Assembly (NCBI GenBank): GCA_023228025.1
Contig: JALOCD010000076.1
Span: 1 to 20,716, forward strand
Direction of reading: 5' to 3'
Length of the DNA: 20,716 nucleotides
From: Prolixibacteraceae bacterium
GTDB taxonomy: Bacteria; Bacteroidota; Bacteroidia; Bacteroidales; Prolixibacteraceae
Within the stretch, counting starts at the first letter, position 1, and the number at the start of each line of letters is the position of its first letter. This document shows positions 6,422 to 13,376 of this stretch, in pieces. Both the position numbers and the translations under genes were made by a program. The notes below the pieces were generated by a model. It had not been told where the DNA came from. It saw only the letters and a program-made list of their open reading frames with translations, and did no database searches.

Positions 6422-6531
6422 AGTTGTATGGGCTGGGCTTGCCCCTGAACGACGACCGTTTTAAGTCGGGCAGTTCCGGGAACTATTTCAACGAACTGCA
6501 GGAACGCATTCGCCTTGAGTTAGCAAGCTGA
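6418..6531 (+). pseudogene. RhuM-family relic
   Basis: A 37-codon frame whose middle, LPLNDDRFKSGSSGNYFNEL followed by QERIR, resembles the segment of RhuM-type proteins that reads roughly MDDERLKNPDG followed by DYFDELLARIREIRAS. RhuM proteins are ~300 residues and frequently sit inside type I restriction operons of Bacteroidota. Here both the N-terminal helix-turn-helix part and everything after the helix are missing; the frame stops at TGA 6529-6531, where the second 95-bp repeat begins. Its ATG overlaps the RAYT stop, but this is probably accidental. The match is from memory and short, so it is a moderate call; it could also be a chance small frame. Confidence 0.5.
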
Positions 6532-6624
6532 TCACTATAACCGGAACGATATTAACAGTACCAAAATTAAACAACAAAGCAGGTAAATACCTATCTTTGC
6601 TAAAAGATCCAGTTAAGGTGAACG
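6529..6624 (+). repeat. Diverged ~95-bp direct repeat with promoter, copy 2
   Basis: Same order of blocks as 5632-5726 (TGATCACTA, GGTAAAT, TATCTTTG, TTAAGGT, AACG). It ends 16 bases before the start of the DUF5647-like gene, so in this copy the repeat is plainly the promoter and leader of a gene. Confidence 0.6.
6592..6599 (+). promoter_or_regulatory. -7 promoter element of the DUF5647-like gene
   Basis: TATCTTTG matches TAnnTTTG and lies 41 bases before the ATG at 6641, a normal distance for this phylum. The -33 element is unclear. Confidence 0.55.
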
Positions 6625-6640
6625 AAAAAGAACTTTGTAA

Positions 6641-6850
6641 ATGACTAACAAAGAACAAATTCAGCGAAACATTGCGGTTGCATTTGATATTGTTGAGCAG
6701 ATCATAGATCATCCGGAATTAATTGATAAAATACCTGATGGTTCTGTTGTTACCTTTATCGATGAAGAGAATACAAAGAGTGAAAAGCCTACTTCAAAAA
6801 TGACTCAGAGAAAATATGTAAAAGTCAAAAGGCACTTTGAGGTTTTGTAG
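6641..6850 (+). CDS. Small hypothetical protein, DUF5647-like
   Basis: 69 residues, acidic in the middle and basic at the C-terminus (TQRKYVKVKRHFEVL). The segment HPELIDKIPDGSVVTFIDEE resembles the 'HPE...IP.ga.vv.l...d' pattern of DUF5647 proteins, small solo proteins of unknown role that are often found next to toxin-like genes. No transmembrane segment, no cysteine. It has its own TAnnTTTG promoter inside the second 95-bp repeat and is followed 43 bases after its stop by a strong bidirectional terminator, so it forms a complete one-gene unit. No partner gene is adjacent. The family assignment is tentative; that it is a real gene is more certain. Confidence 0.62.
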   Translation: MTNKEQIQRNIAVAFDIVEQIIDHPELIDKIPDGSVVTFIDEENTKSEKPTSKMTQRKYVKVKRHFEVL

Positions 6851-6893
6851 AATTACCGTGCGAAATTGAAATTTTGACAAGTGCAGTTATCCC

Positions 6894-6934
6894 AATCAAA
6901 AAGGGCTTCCATCAACGTGAAGCCCTTTTTGATT
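6894..6934. terminator. Bidirectional Rho-independent terminator
   Basis: AATCAAAAAGGGCTTC (6894-6909) and GAAGCCCTTTTTGATT (6919-6934) form a perfect 16-bp stem around a 9-nt loop, with A-run and T-run flanks, so it can stop transcription from both sides. It separates the plus-strand gene ending at 6850 from the minus-strand remnant ending at 6983. Confidence 0.92.
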
Positions 6935-6982
6935 AAATATAGTGTGAATAAACTGGCTGGTGCAGATTCACCTTCTGAAAAA

Positions 6983-7174
6983 TTAAATGGGATTAACCAC
7001 CGGAGCTACCGGTGCAGCCTTGCCACTCCCTGAGTAATCCACAATGTTCCGTGCATTTTTGTAGGCATTGAAGAAATCAGGATGGCTAAACTGGTAGGGT
7101 TGTATTTGGGCATCCATTTGGTCTTTAAGCAGTTTATCCTGAGCTTTAAATGCCCTGTCGAATTCCCAGTAGAG
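6983..7174 (-). pseudogene. C-terminal remnant of an unrecognised protein
   Basis: A minus-strand frame without an acceptable start encodes LYWEFDRAFKAQDKLLKDQM, then QPYQFSHPDFFNAYKNARN and a tail ending GKAAPVAPVVNPI, closed by TAA at 6983-6985. The composition (many Asp/Lys/Tyr/Phe, a Pro/Ala tail) looks like a real protein end, not a chance frame, but I cannot name the family. Reading further upstream, the frame enters the terminator hairpin behind the tolC-like gene and soon meets a stop, so about 63 codons are left. It may be the surviving end of a gene displaced when the exporter operon arrived or was rearranged. Confidence 0.35.
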
Positions 7175-7182
7175 GACAATAC

Positions 7183-7219
7183 AAAGGCCGCAAAGATTTC
7201 TAAAATCTTTGCGGCCTTT
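7183..7219 (-). terminator. Terminator of the exporter operon
   Basis: AAAGGCCGCAAAGATTT (7183-7199) and AAATCTTTGCGGCCTTT (7203-7219) make a perfect 17-bp stem with a 3-nt loop. On the minus strand it begins 24 bases after the stop of the outer-membrane channel gene (7244). Confidence 0.9.
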
Positions 7220-7243
7220 GATGAAGCAGGAATACCCTGGGTC

Positions 7244-8581
7244 TTATAATGTAATCGGAATCCCCTTGTAAAAATCAAGGATCTTGGATCTGAAAATAAA
7301 CTCGTACTTAGCGCGAAGCAGGTCGGAAGAGGCTTTTAACAGATTGGTTTTGGCCAAATTGTAGTCTACTGCATTGACCATACCTACATTGAATTTCTCC
7401 TCTGAATATCGGAATGCCTCCTGCATCGATGTTACTGCCTTTTCAGTGGATTTGAAACGGTTGAAGGAAGTTATAGCAGTTGTCTGGGCAGTTTCAATCT
7501 CCTGCCTTAGCACCTTTTTGGTACCTTCCAGCTCAAGTTGGGTATTCAGCATTTGGATTTTCGCGTTATCGACATTCAATTTCGTGTTAAACCGGTTGAA
7601 GATCGGAATATTCATCTGCAGTCCCAAGCCTTTTCGCTGATTGTTATTGAGCTGATCACCGAAACTGATGCTGGTTCCCTTTATATCTTTGTACTTGTTG
7701 TTGTAGTTGTTGTAATAGTTGGCATAAAAGGAGACAGTTGGGTAAAAAACTCCCTCGGCCATCTTCAGTTGCATCTCGGTACTCTGATACCGGTATTCGG
7801 CCCCTCTAATCTCAGGTCTTTGTTTCAAAGCGGTCAGGTAAACATCCTGTGAATTGGTAACGGATGACTGCGCACCAACCTCCGGCAATATGGGAATTTC
7901 CACATCAAACTTATCGGTAAAGACAATTTCAAGCATCTGGGCCAATTTCAATTTTGCAATCTGAAGCTGGTTTTTGGCATCTACAATGTTCAGCTCTTCC
8001 CTGGCTGCCTGTGCTTCAATTTCAAGCAGGGCGCCACTTGCCAGACTACCGGCATTCACCTTTTCCTGAGATTGTTTCAGCTGTTGATTGGTAATCAGAA
8101 TCTGATCTTCCGATACTTTCACCAGCTCTTTCGCGAAAAGTATTTCCAGAAAGGTGGAGGCAATATTGAGCGACAAGTCATCTTTTGCCTTGGCCAGGTC
8201 TTCAAAACTGGCCTTCAGGTCAAACTCTGTTTTCTTGATGGAATTGTTGATCTGCATCCCCTGGAAAACGGTTACCTGTGTACCCAATCCAAAATCTGTC
8301 TGCGAGGAATTGACATTCTGATAGGTATTCTCATAAGTAAGTGACCGGCCAAAATTGAGGTTCTCTGAAACCTGCCCGTTCAGATTGGGCAGTCGGGAGT
8401 TCTTTTTCTCCTTGAGCATATTCATTTGGTACTGCGTGTTCAATGTACTCTGCTTGATCTGGATATTGTTGTCGTGGGCATAGTTGATGCATTTATCCAG
8501 CGTCCACAACTCCTGTGCATGCAGTGAAGCAAAGAGCGCCAACAGCAGCAAATAGGCCAGGGTAAAAATGGTTCGTATCAT
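7244..8581 (-). CDS. TolC-family outer-membrane efflux channel
   Basis: 445 residues. An N-terminal signal peptide (MIRTIFTLAYLLLLALFASL, then HAQ as the likely cleavage site) leads into ELWTLDKCINYAHDNNIQIK, the typical opening of the TolC/OEP fold. The rest shows two OEP halves with long heptad-rich helices (KAKDDLSLNIASTFLEILFA; LKQSQEKVNAGSLASGALLE) and amphipathic strand segments such as SFYANYYNNYNNKY. TolC trimers form a channel through the outer membrane and a tunnel across the periplasm. It is the last gene of the minus-strand exporter operon, 54 bases behind the adaptor gene, and is followed by a strong terminator. The context says it is the exit duct for the MacAB-like pump; the substrate cannot be told from sequence. 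The ATG at 8581 fits the signal peptide. Confidence 0.95.
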   Translation of the reverse strand: MIRTIFTLAYLLLLALFASLHAQELWTLDKCINYAHDNNIQIKQSTLNTQYQMNMLKEKKNSRLPNLNGQVSENLNFGRSLTYENTYQNVNSSQTDFGLGTQVTVFQGMQINNSIKKTEFDLKASFEDLAKAKDDLSLNIASTFLEILFAKELVKVSEDQILITNQQLKQSQEKVNAGSLASGALLEIEAQAAREELNIVDAKNQLQIAKLKLAQMLEIVFTDKFDVEIPILPEVGAQSSVTNSQDVYLTALKQRPEIRGAEYRYQSTEMQLKMAEGVFYPTVSFYANYYNNYNNKYKDIKGTSISFGDQLNNNQRKGLGLQMNIPIFNRFNTKLNVDNAKIQMLNTQLELEGTKKVLRQEIETAQTTAITSFNRFKSTEKAVTSMQEAFRYSEEKFNVGMVNAVDYNLAKTNLLKASSDLLRAKYEFIFRSKILDFYKGIPITL

Positions 8582-8635
8582 GATGTCAATAATTTTTATA
8601 CTAAGTTACCGCTTTTCGTTGTCAATCACGAAGAT

Positions 8636-9748
8636 CTACTTCTTTACTTCCGGTTTTTTCTTCGGATCAATCAGGTTGCCCTTGATTTTATCCTCTTTCT
8701 TGAGCCCTGAAACAATTTCAATATTAATTCCATCAGAAAGGCCAGTTTTCACAAAACGCTTCTCATATTGATCTTTTGATTTTTCAATCTCAACGTAGGC
8801 TGTATCATGGGCAAATTTCAACAATCCTTCAGGAATCGTCAGGACACTGTCGCGGCGGTCCAGAACAATATTGGCATTTGCACTGTAGCCTGAACGGATA
8901 AACTGATCTTTCTTCAACAATACGTCTGCTTTGATCTCGAACTGGATGGCACCATTCTCCACTTTCCCTTTCGGGGCAATGTATTTGAGAACTGCGTTGA
9001 ACTTTTGATTATCGATGGCGCCAATGGTGAGTTCTATGTTCATTCCCTCCTTGATTTTCCCAACTTCTGTTTCATCGACTTTCCCAAGGAAAATCATGTC
9101 GTTCATGTCGGCAACGATGGCGATGGTTGTTCCTGCATTGAAGGTATTGGCCTGGATAACGGAAAAACCCTCTTTTACCGGCACATCAAGCACCATTCCG
9201 TCGATGGTGGATCGGATCAGGGTATTTGTCGTCTTGGCTGAACTCTTGGTGACCCCTTTTCGGATCAACTCAAGGTTATTTTCGGCCGCTTCAACCTCCT
9301 CATGGGCGGAGTTGTAGGCTAACCTCACTTTTTGGTATTCTTCTTTGGAGATTACTTTTTTCTCAAACAAGGTTGTCTGGCGTTCGAAGTCGATTTTGGC
9401 ATCCTCGTAGTTAAGTTGCGACCTCTTCACGCGGGATTCGGCATTGTTAAGGATGACCATGTCCGGGATGATGTTGATCTGTGCCATCACGTCATTTTTG
9501 TGAACCATCTGACCAGCCTCGAGGTACACCTTCTCAATAATTCCGGATACTTGCGGTTTGATTTCAATCTCTTTTCTGGGCTGTACAGTTCCTGTCGCAA
9601 CCGTTTTCTTGATGATGTTGTTGATAGAGCCACTCTTTATTTCGAATTGGTCAGGTTTCTTCTGCGATTTTTTGTACAAAAAAACCAGCGTTCCAACGAA
9701 CAGGATGGCTATTAAACTAAGTCCGAAAATTTTCAAAAATTTTTTCAT
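8636..9748 (-). CDS. Periplasmic adaptor (membrane fusion) protein, MacA-like
   Basis: 370 residues. A single N-terminal membrane anchor (GLSLIAILFVGTLVFLYKK) holds the protein in the inner membrane. Then come a lipoyl/barrel-sandwich half (VATGTVQPRKEIEIKPQVSG, IIEKVYLEAGQMVHKNDVMA), a coiled-coil hairpin (~105-165, heptad-rich with EEVEAAENNLELIRKG), the second lipoyl half (STIDGMVLDVPVKEGFSV), a beta-barrel domain and a membrane-proximal domain (SDGINIEIVSGLKKEDKI). These are the parts of a MacA/RND-type adaptor linking an inner-membrane ABC permease to a TolC channel. There is no lipobox cysteine. It lies between the second permease gene and the channel gene; the 279-base leader before it is a large AT- and GA-rich repeat tract, which may uncouple its expression from the upstream genes. 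Confidence 0.94.
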   Translation of the reverse strand: MKKFLKIFGLSLIAILFVGTLVFLYKKSQKKPDQFEIKSGSINNIIKKTVATGTVQPRKEIEIKPQVSGIIEKVYLEAGQMVHKNDVMAQINIIPDMVILNNAESRVKRSQLNYEDAKIDFERQTTLFEKKVISKEEYQKVRLAYNSAHEEVEAAENNLELIRKGVTKSSAKTTNTLIRSTIDGMVLDVPVKEGFSVIQANTFNAGTTIAIVADMNDMIFLGKVDETEVGKIKEGMNIELTIGAIDNQKFNAVLKYIAPKGKVENGAIQFEIKADVLLKKDQFIRSGYSANANIVLDRRDSVLTIPEGLLKFAHDTAYVEIEKSKDQYEKRFVKTGLSDGINIEIVSGLKKEDKIKGNLIDPKKKPEVKK

Positions 9749-9779
9749 GGCAACGTTTGATTTGTATATTCGATGTTTA

Positions 9780-9965
9780 TCTTAAATTATTTTTCTATGT
9801 ATTTGGAAATAAAGGAAATATAGATTGAAATAAATAGAAATAATTAGAAATAAATTGTAATCAACGGCCTGCACCAAACTCATCATTTCTATTTATTCCC
9901 CTTATTTCTATGTATTTCCATTTATTCCCATCTATATCTATTTGTTTCAATCTATTTCAATCTCA
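9780..9965 (-). repeat. Degenerate AT-rich short-repeat tract before the adaptor gene
   Basis: Read on the minus strand, variants of gaaataaatag / gaaatacatag / gattgaaatag follow each other with a period near 9-10, interrupted around 9860-9885 by a short unrelated GC-richer piece. It ends about 30 bases before the adaptor start. No gene or classical promoter was recognised in it. Confidence 0.75.
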
Positions 9966-10027
9966 AACCCTCATTTTCCCATCTTCTCCAAGTCCCTAAG
10001 TCCAGAAGTCTCACAGTCCTTCTTCCG
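9966..10027 (-). repeat. Purine-rich 'gact' tract directly after the permease stop
   Basis: On the minus strand the permease TGA is followed at once by cggaagaaggactgtgagac and then ttctggacttagggacttgg, a degenerate purine-rich tract of the same kind as those after sprA and sufD. Confidence 0.75.
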
Positions 10028-11296
10028 TCATTCCTCCCTCAGTGCCTCAATCGGCTTGATCATCAGCGCCCTTTTCGCCGGGATAGAGCCTGCAAACAAT
10101 CCGGCAAGCACAAGGATGATCAACGCGGCAACTGCCACTGTGATATTAACTTCAGGATGCTGAAAAAACACTTCATTGCCGGTTTTGGGCTGGTTTTCTA
10201 TGACTTTATTGACCAACTCCAGCAAGGCAACGCCCAATGAGAGTCCTGTGTAACCTGCAATAGTTGTAAGGGCAACACTTTCCAGCATAATTTGGGTAAT
10301 GATGGTACGCGGCGAAGCTCCCAGAGCACGCTGAACCCCAATCTCTTTGGTCCTCTCTTTCACAATGACCAGCATAATATTGCTGACGCCGATGACACCG
10401 GCCATCAATGTTCCAATGCCAACAATCCAGGTCAGGATCCCGATTGCAATAAAAAGTCCGTTCATCTGCTGGAATTCCTTTTCAATATTGACACTGCTCA
10501 ATGCCTGAACGTCAGTTGGTGCTATGGAGTGACGCAACTTGATGATATTTTTAACCTTTTCTTCTACCACACTCACCGGGACACCCTTTTTGGAGGTTAC
10601 AGCCAGAAAGTGGACCATGTTTCCCATGTTGTAGGTCTGCTGCATGGTGGTAAAAGGTAGAAAGATCGACTCTTCTGCCCTGCCATTGATGTTGATCCTG
10701 GTTTCCGGACGGATCACGCCGACTACCTGATAATAGACCCCCGAAATTTTTAGATAGTCCCCAAGCGGATTTTCTTTTGCATCAAACATTTGCTCGCAAA
10801 CCTTCTCTCCTATTACACAAACCTTACGTTTGTCACGGATATCCATGTCATTGATCCATCTACCCTGTAGTATTGTGCTGGGGTCAATCTTAATGTATTC
10901 GGGATAATCGCCTTTAACATTGTATGCGCCAGTTTTCAATCCGTGAATGGTATTGGGCCCGCCGTTCATCCTCGAACCAAAATTCTTGGGAGAGATATAT
11001 TCAACTTCAGGCACATTGGCTAAAACATAGGCAAGATCATCCGAATCCATGTTCCATTGCCTTCCCCGTTTGAAACCCTTGTAAGGCTCGCTGGTTTGCT
11101 GGGACCACATAAAACAGGAGTTGGTGGCAAATTTGGCTACCCCTTCAACTATCCCATTTTTTAATCCATTGCTGGCTCCGGCCATCACAATCAGCATGAA
11201 GATACCCCAAAACACCCCGAAGGCAGTGAGGAGGCTCCTGACTTTGTTCTTAGCCAGTGCATACCAAATTTCATTCCATCTGTCGAGATCAAACAT
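10028..11296 (-). CDS. ABC exporter permease, MacB-like (second of two)
   Basis: 422 residues with MacB/FtsX topology: one N-terminal helix (SLLTAFGVFWGIFMLIVMAG), a large periplasmic MacB-PCD domain (~45-270), then three helices near the C-terminus (IAIGILTWIVGIGTLMAGVI; a segment around TTIAGYTGLSLGVALLELV; VAALIILVLAGLFAGSIP). VKERTKEIGVQRALGASPRT is the coupling segment typical of the family, and the end PAKRALMIKPIEALREE is the usual MacB tail. There is no ATPase domain, so it must use the separate ATPase at 13377-14096. It is clearly paralogous to the permease at 12104-13366, with the same MFDxDxWxEI opening, and the two probably form a heterodimer. An inserted gene and an attC-like palindrome separate the pair. 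Confidence 0.95.
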   Translation of the reverse strand: MFDLDRWNEIWYALAKNKVRSLLTAFGVFWGIFMLIVMAGASNGLKNGIVEGVAKFATNSCFMWSQQTSEPYKGFKRGRQWNMDSDDLAYVLANVPEVEYISPKNFGSRMNGGPNTIHGLKTGAYNVKGDYPEYIKIDPSTILQGRWINDMDIRDKRKVCVIGEKVCEQMFDAKENPLGDYLKISGVYYQVVGVIRPETRININGRAEESIFLPFTTMQQTYNMGNMVHFLAVTSKKGVPVSVVEEKVKNIIKLRHSIAPTDVQALSSVNIEKEFQQMNGLFIAIGILTWIVGIGTLMAGVIGVSNIMLVIVKERTKEIGVQRALGASPRTIITQIMLESVALTTIAGYTGLSLGVALLELVNKVIENQPKTGNEVFFQHPEVNITVAVAALIILVLAGLFAGSIPAKRALMIKPIEALREE

Positions 11297-11355
11297 TTAA
11301 CAAGATTTGTTGTGTTCTACAGTAATCGTTTGTTATAGCTTTCAATAATGGCCAG

Positions 11356-11464
11356 AACTATATGCAGTAGCGGATTTGCGGGCGTTTCTCTGTCCGTGTA
11401 CCACTAGTGTTTGTGCGGAAAACTGTATATCACGTACCACGGTAACCGCTATTGACATATAGTT
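11356..11464 (-). repeat. attC-like imperfect palindrome downstream of the orphan gene
   Basis: AACTATATGCAGTAGCGG (11356-11373) pairs with the reverse complement of 11446-11464, which reads AACTATATGTCAATAGCGG: one extra base and one change. Between the arms lie weaker inner complementarities (CCGTG at 11394-11398 with CACGG at 11438-11442) and a 7-bp direct repeat GTACCAC. A ~110-nt imperfect palindrome starting about 10 bases after a gene's stop codon is how attC recombination sites sit in integron cassettes. A canonical GTTRRRY core was not found, so the attC call is a hypothesis; the palindrome itself is directly visible. Confidence 0.5.
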
Positions 11465-11473
11465 TTTGTAGCC

Positions 11474-12013
11474 CTAGTTTTTTATTTGAGGATTTAATAT
11501 TTCTTGTATATCTGCTTTTATTTTTTTTCGAATACTTTCTCTAATAAAATTTATAGTTTTCTTTTCAGCTTGTTTACTAGAACAGGTTCCGAATATGTTG
11601 TAATTTCCTCTTATGTCAAAAGATCCAATTTCTTCCGATGCAATTCTATGACTGAATTTTAATGGATTATTCCATTTATAAGAAACAATGGAACTTATCT
11701 TTATAGGTTTATATAATGGCAGGAATCTAAGAAATCCAAGTGATGTTTTTTCTTCAACATATACATCTATTATATAATCAGAGTTGTTAATTACACTACT
11801 ATCATTATTGTTGAGTCCATGAAAAACAAGGTTGTAAGGTCTGTCAAAGGTTTCAGCTAATATTGAGTTAGTATTACTTTCTGCCTTAATTGTGTTTCTA
11901 TTTATAGAAGAAATAATCTCATATTTCGTTCTCTCATAGGAAAAATTAGATATTTTAATCACTAACAGCGTGCCTAATCCTGCTAAAAGGAGAATAATTT
12001 TGGTTTTTTTCAT
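11474..12013 (-). CDS. Orphan membrane-anchored or secreted hypothetical protein
   Basis: 179 residues that I do not recognise. An N-terminal KKTKIILLLAGLGTLLVIKI segment is a signal anchor or signal peptide; no lipobox cysteine follows it. The rest is predicted extracytoplasmic, rich in Asn, Ser and Ile, with basic, helical C-terminal residues (KKTINFIRESIRKKIKADIQ) and two or three aromatic strand-like patches (PYNLVFHGLNNN; SIVSYKWNNPLKF). It is distinctly more AT-rich than the exporter genes on both sides and interrupts an otherwise compact operon, with 90 bases before it and an attC-like palindrome behind it. These features suggest a horizontally gained cassette gene rather than a pump component. 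It could instead be an accessory factor of the exporter; position alone cannot decide. Confidence 0.7.
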   Translation of the reverse strand: MKKTKIILLLAGLGTLLVIKISNFSYERTKYEIISSINRNTIKAESNTNSILAETFDRPYNLVFHGLNNNDSSVINNSDYIIDVYVEEKTSLGFLRFLPLYKPIKISSIVSYKWNNPLKFSHRIASEEIGSFDIRGNYNIFGTCSSKQAEKKTINFIRESIRKKIKADIQEILNPQIKN

Positions 12014-12103
12014 AAATGCAATGTTTTAGTTTTTTTAAATTAAGGCTAACAAGCTATTAACAATTAGTTTATTAGTTTAGCTACCTGGTCAAAAACCTAA
12101 TTA

Positions 12104-13366
12104 TTATTCATCGCGCAGGGCCTCAATTGGCGTCACACTTGCTGCTCTTTTTGAAGGAAAATATCCTGCCAGGGCCCCGGATAAGATCAGTATCAAGGTA
12201 GCCGAAACGGCAGTTTTAAAATCTACTGTGGGGTTTTTGAAGAAGACATTGTCCCCTCCGCCCGCTCCGGTAGCCGCTTCCAGTCCAAAGTTGATCAACT
12301 CCATCAATCCTACACCCATGACCAATCCGATGTAACCTGCTACTGTAGTAATCAATACAGATTCAAGCAGTACCAGGCCGATAACTGAAAACGGGGTGGC
12401 TCCAATGGCTTTTCTGATGCCAATCTCTTTGGTTCGTTCCTTGACCAAAATAAGCATGATGTTGCTCACGCCAACAATACCTGCAATCAGGGTTCCGATA
12501 CCGATGATCCAGACAAAAAGATTGATTGCCTGAAAGATCTTCATGGTTCGGATATATTCGGTCAACATGTTGAATGAACCCATGGCCCTTTTGTCCTTGG
12601 GATCAAAAGCATGCCTGTTGGCCATGTCTTGACGTACTTTTTCATTAATGGCTTCCGCTTCTTCAACCGTCTGCACCATTTTGGATGTCACGGTAAAAGT
12701 ATGCACCCTGTCCCCACCGTTGAAAATCCTTTGTGCGGTAGAAAAGGGCATGTAGGCTGACCTGTTATTGTCCTGATTTCTCTTCTTAGATTCTGAAACA
12801 CCAATGACGTTGAAAGGTACTCCGCCAATTTTGATGTACTTCCCGATAGGATCTTCCTCTTTGAAAAGCGCTTTACGGATTTCATCGCCGATAATCACTA
12901 CTTTACGAAACTCCTGCATATCCAAATCATTGATAAACCTTCCAGTTTTTATATGGATGTTCTCCATCTCTTGCAGGGAGGGATAACAGGTGCTGGTCTC
13001 AAAAGAACCATACTCTTTCCCGTAGGAATACAATATGTCGTTGGGGAGATAATAGCGGGACGATACCTTTTCTACCTCTTTTGATTTGGTGGTCAGAAAA
13101 TCGTAATCCTGGTTGTTGAATTTTACTGCCCGCCCCTCTTTGAGACCGTTGTACGGGATGGAGGTTTCACCGGTCCACATCCACATGACATTGACTGCAT
13201 TCTCCGCAAACTGCTCTTTTACACCGTTGGAAAGACCGTTTCCGGAACCAAGCAAAACCATTAGCATGAATATTCCCCATGCCACAGAAAACCCTGTCAG
13301 AAAGGTTCTGAGTTTGTTTTTCCTGATGGTGCTAAAAATTTCCTGCCAAATATCTACGTCAAACAT
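12104..13366 (-). CDS. ABC exporter permease, MacB-like (first of two)
   Basis: 420 residues from the ATG at 13366. An in-frame extension to 13420 would overlap the ATPase gene; the chosen start gives MFDVDIWQEIFSTIRKNKLR, matching the opening of its paralogue. One N-terminal helix (FLTGFSVAWGIFMLMVLLG), a periplasmic MacB-PCD domain, three C-terminal helices (INLFVWIIGIGTLIAGIVGV and two more) and the coupling motif VKERTKEIGIRKAIGATPFS are all present, with the family tail PSKRAASVTPIEALRDE. Ten bases separate it from the ATPase stop, so the two are co-transcribed. It forms the inner-membrane part of a tripartite pump, probably together with the second permease. Periplasmic MacB-type domains move substrate by mechanotransmission rather than through the membrane; the substrate is unknown. 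Confidence 0.95.
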   Translation of the reverse strand: MFDVDIWQEIFSTIRKNKLRTFLTGFSVAWGIFMLMVLLGSGNGLSNGVKEQFAENAVNVMWMWTGETSIPYNGLKEGRAVKFNNQDYDFLTTKSKEVEKVSSRYYLPNDILYSYGKEYGSFETSTCYPSLQEMENIHIKTGRFINDLDMQEFRKVVIIGDEIRKALFKEEDPIGKYIKIGGVPFNVIGVSESKKRNQDNNRSAYMPFSTAQRIFNGGDRVHTFTVTSKMVQTVEEAEAINEKVRQDMANRHAFDPKDKRAMGSFNMLTEYIRTMKIFQAINLFVWIIGIGTLIAGIVGVSNIMLILVKERTKEIGIRKAIGATPFSVIGLVLLESVLITTVAGYIGLVMGVGLMELINFGLEAATGAGGGDNVFFKNPTVDFKTAVSATLILILSGALAGYFPSKRAASVTPIEALRDE

Positions 13367-13376
13367 GGTCTGGGAT

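Noticed and set aside
7006..7278. 90-codon minus-strand frame overlapping the tolC end
   Set aside because: It reads through the terminator hairpin in a frame different from the protein-like remnant at 6983-7174 and looks like chance.
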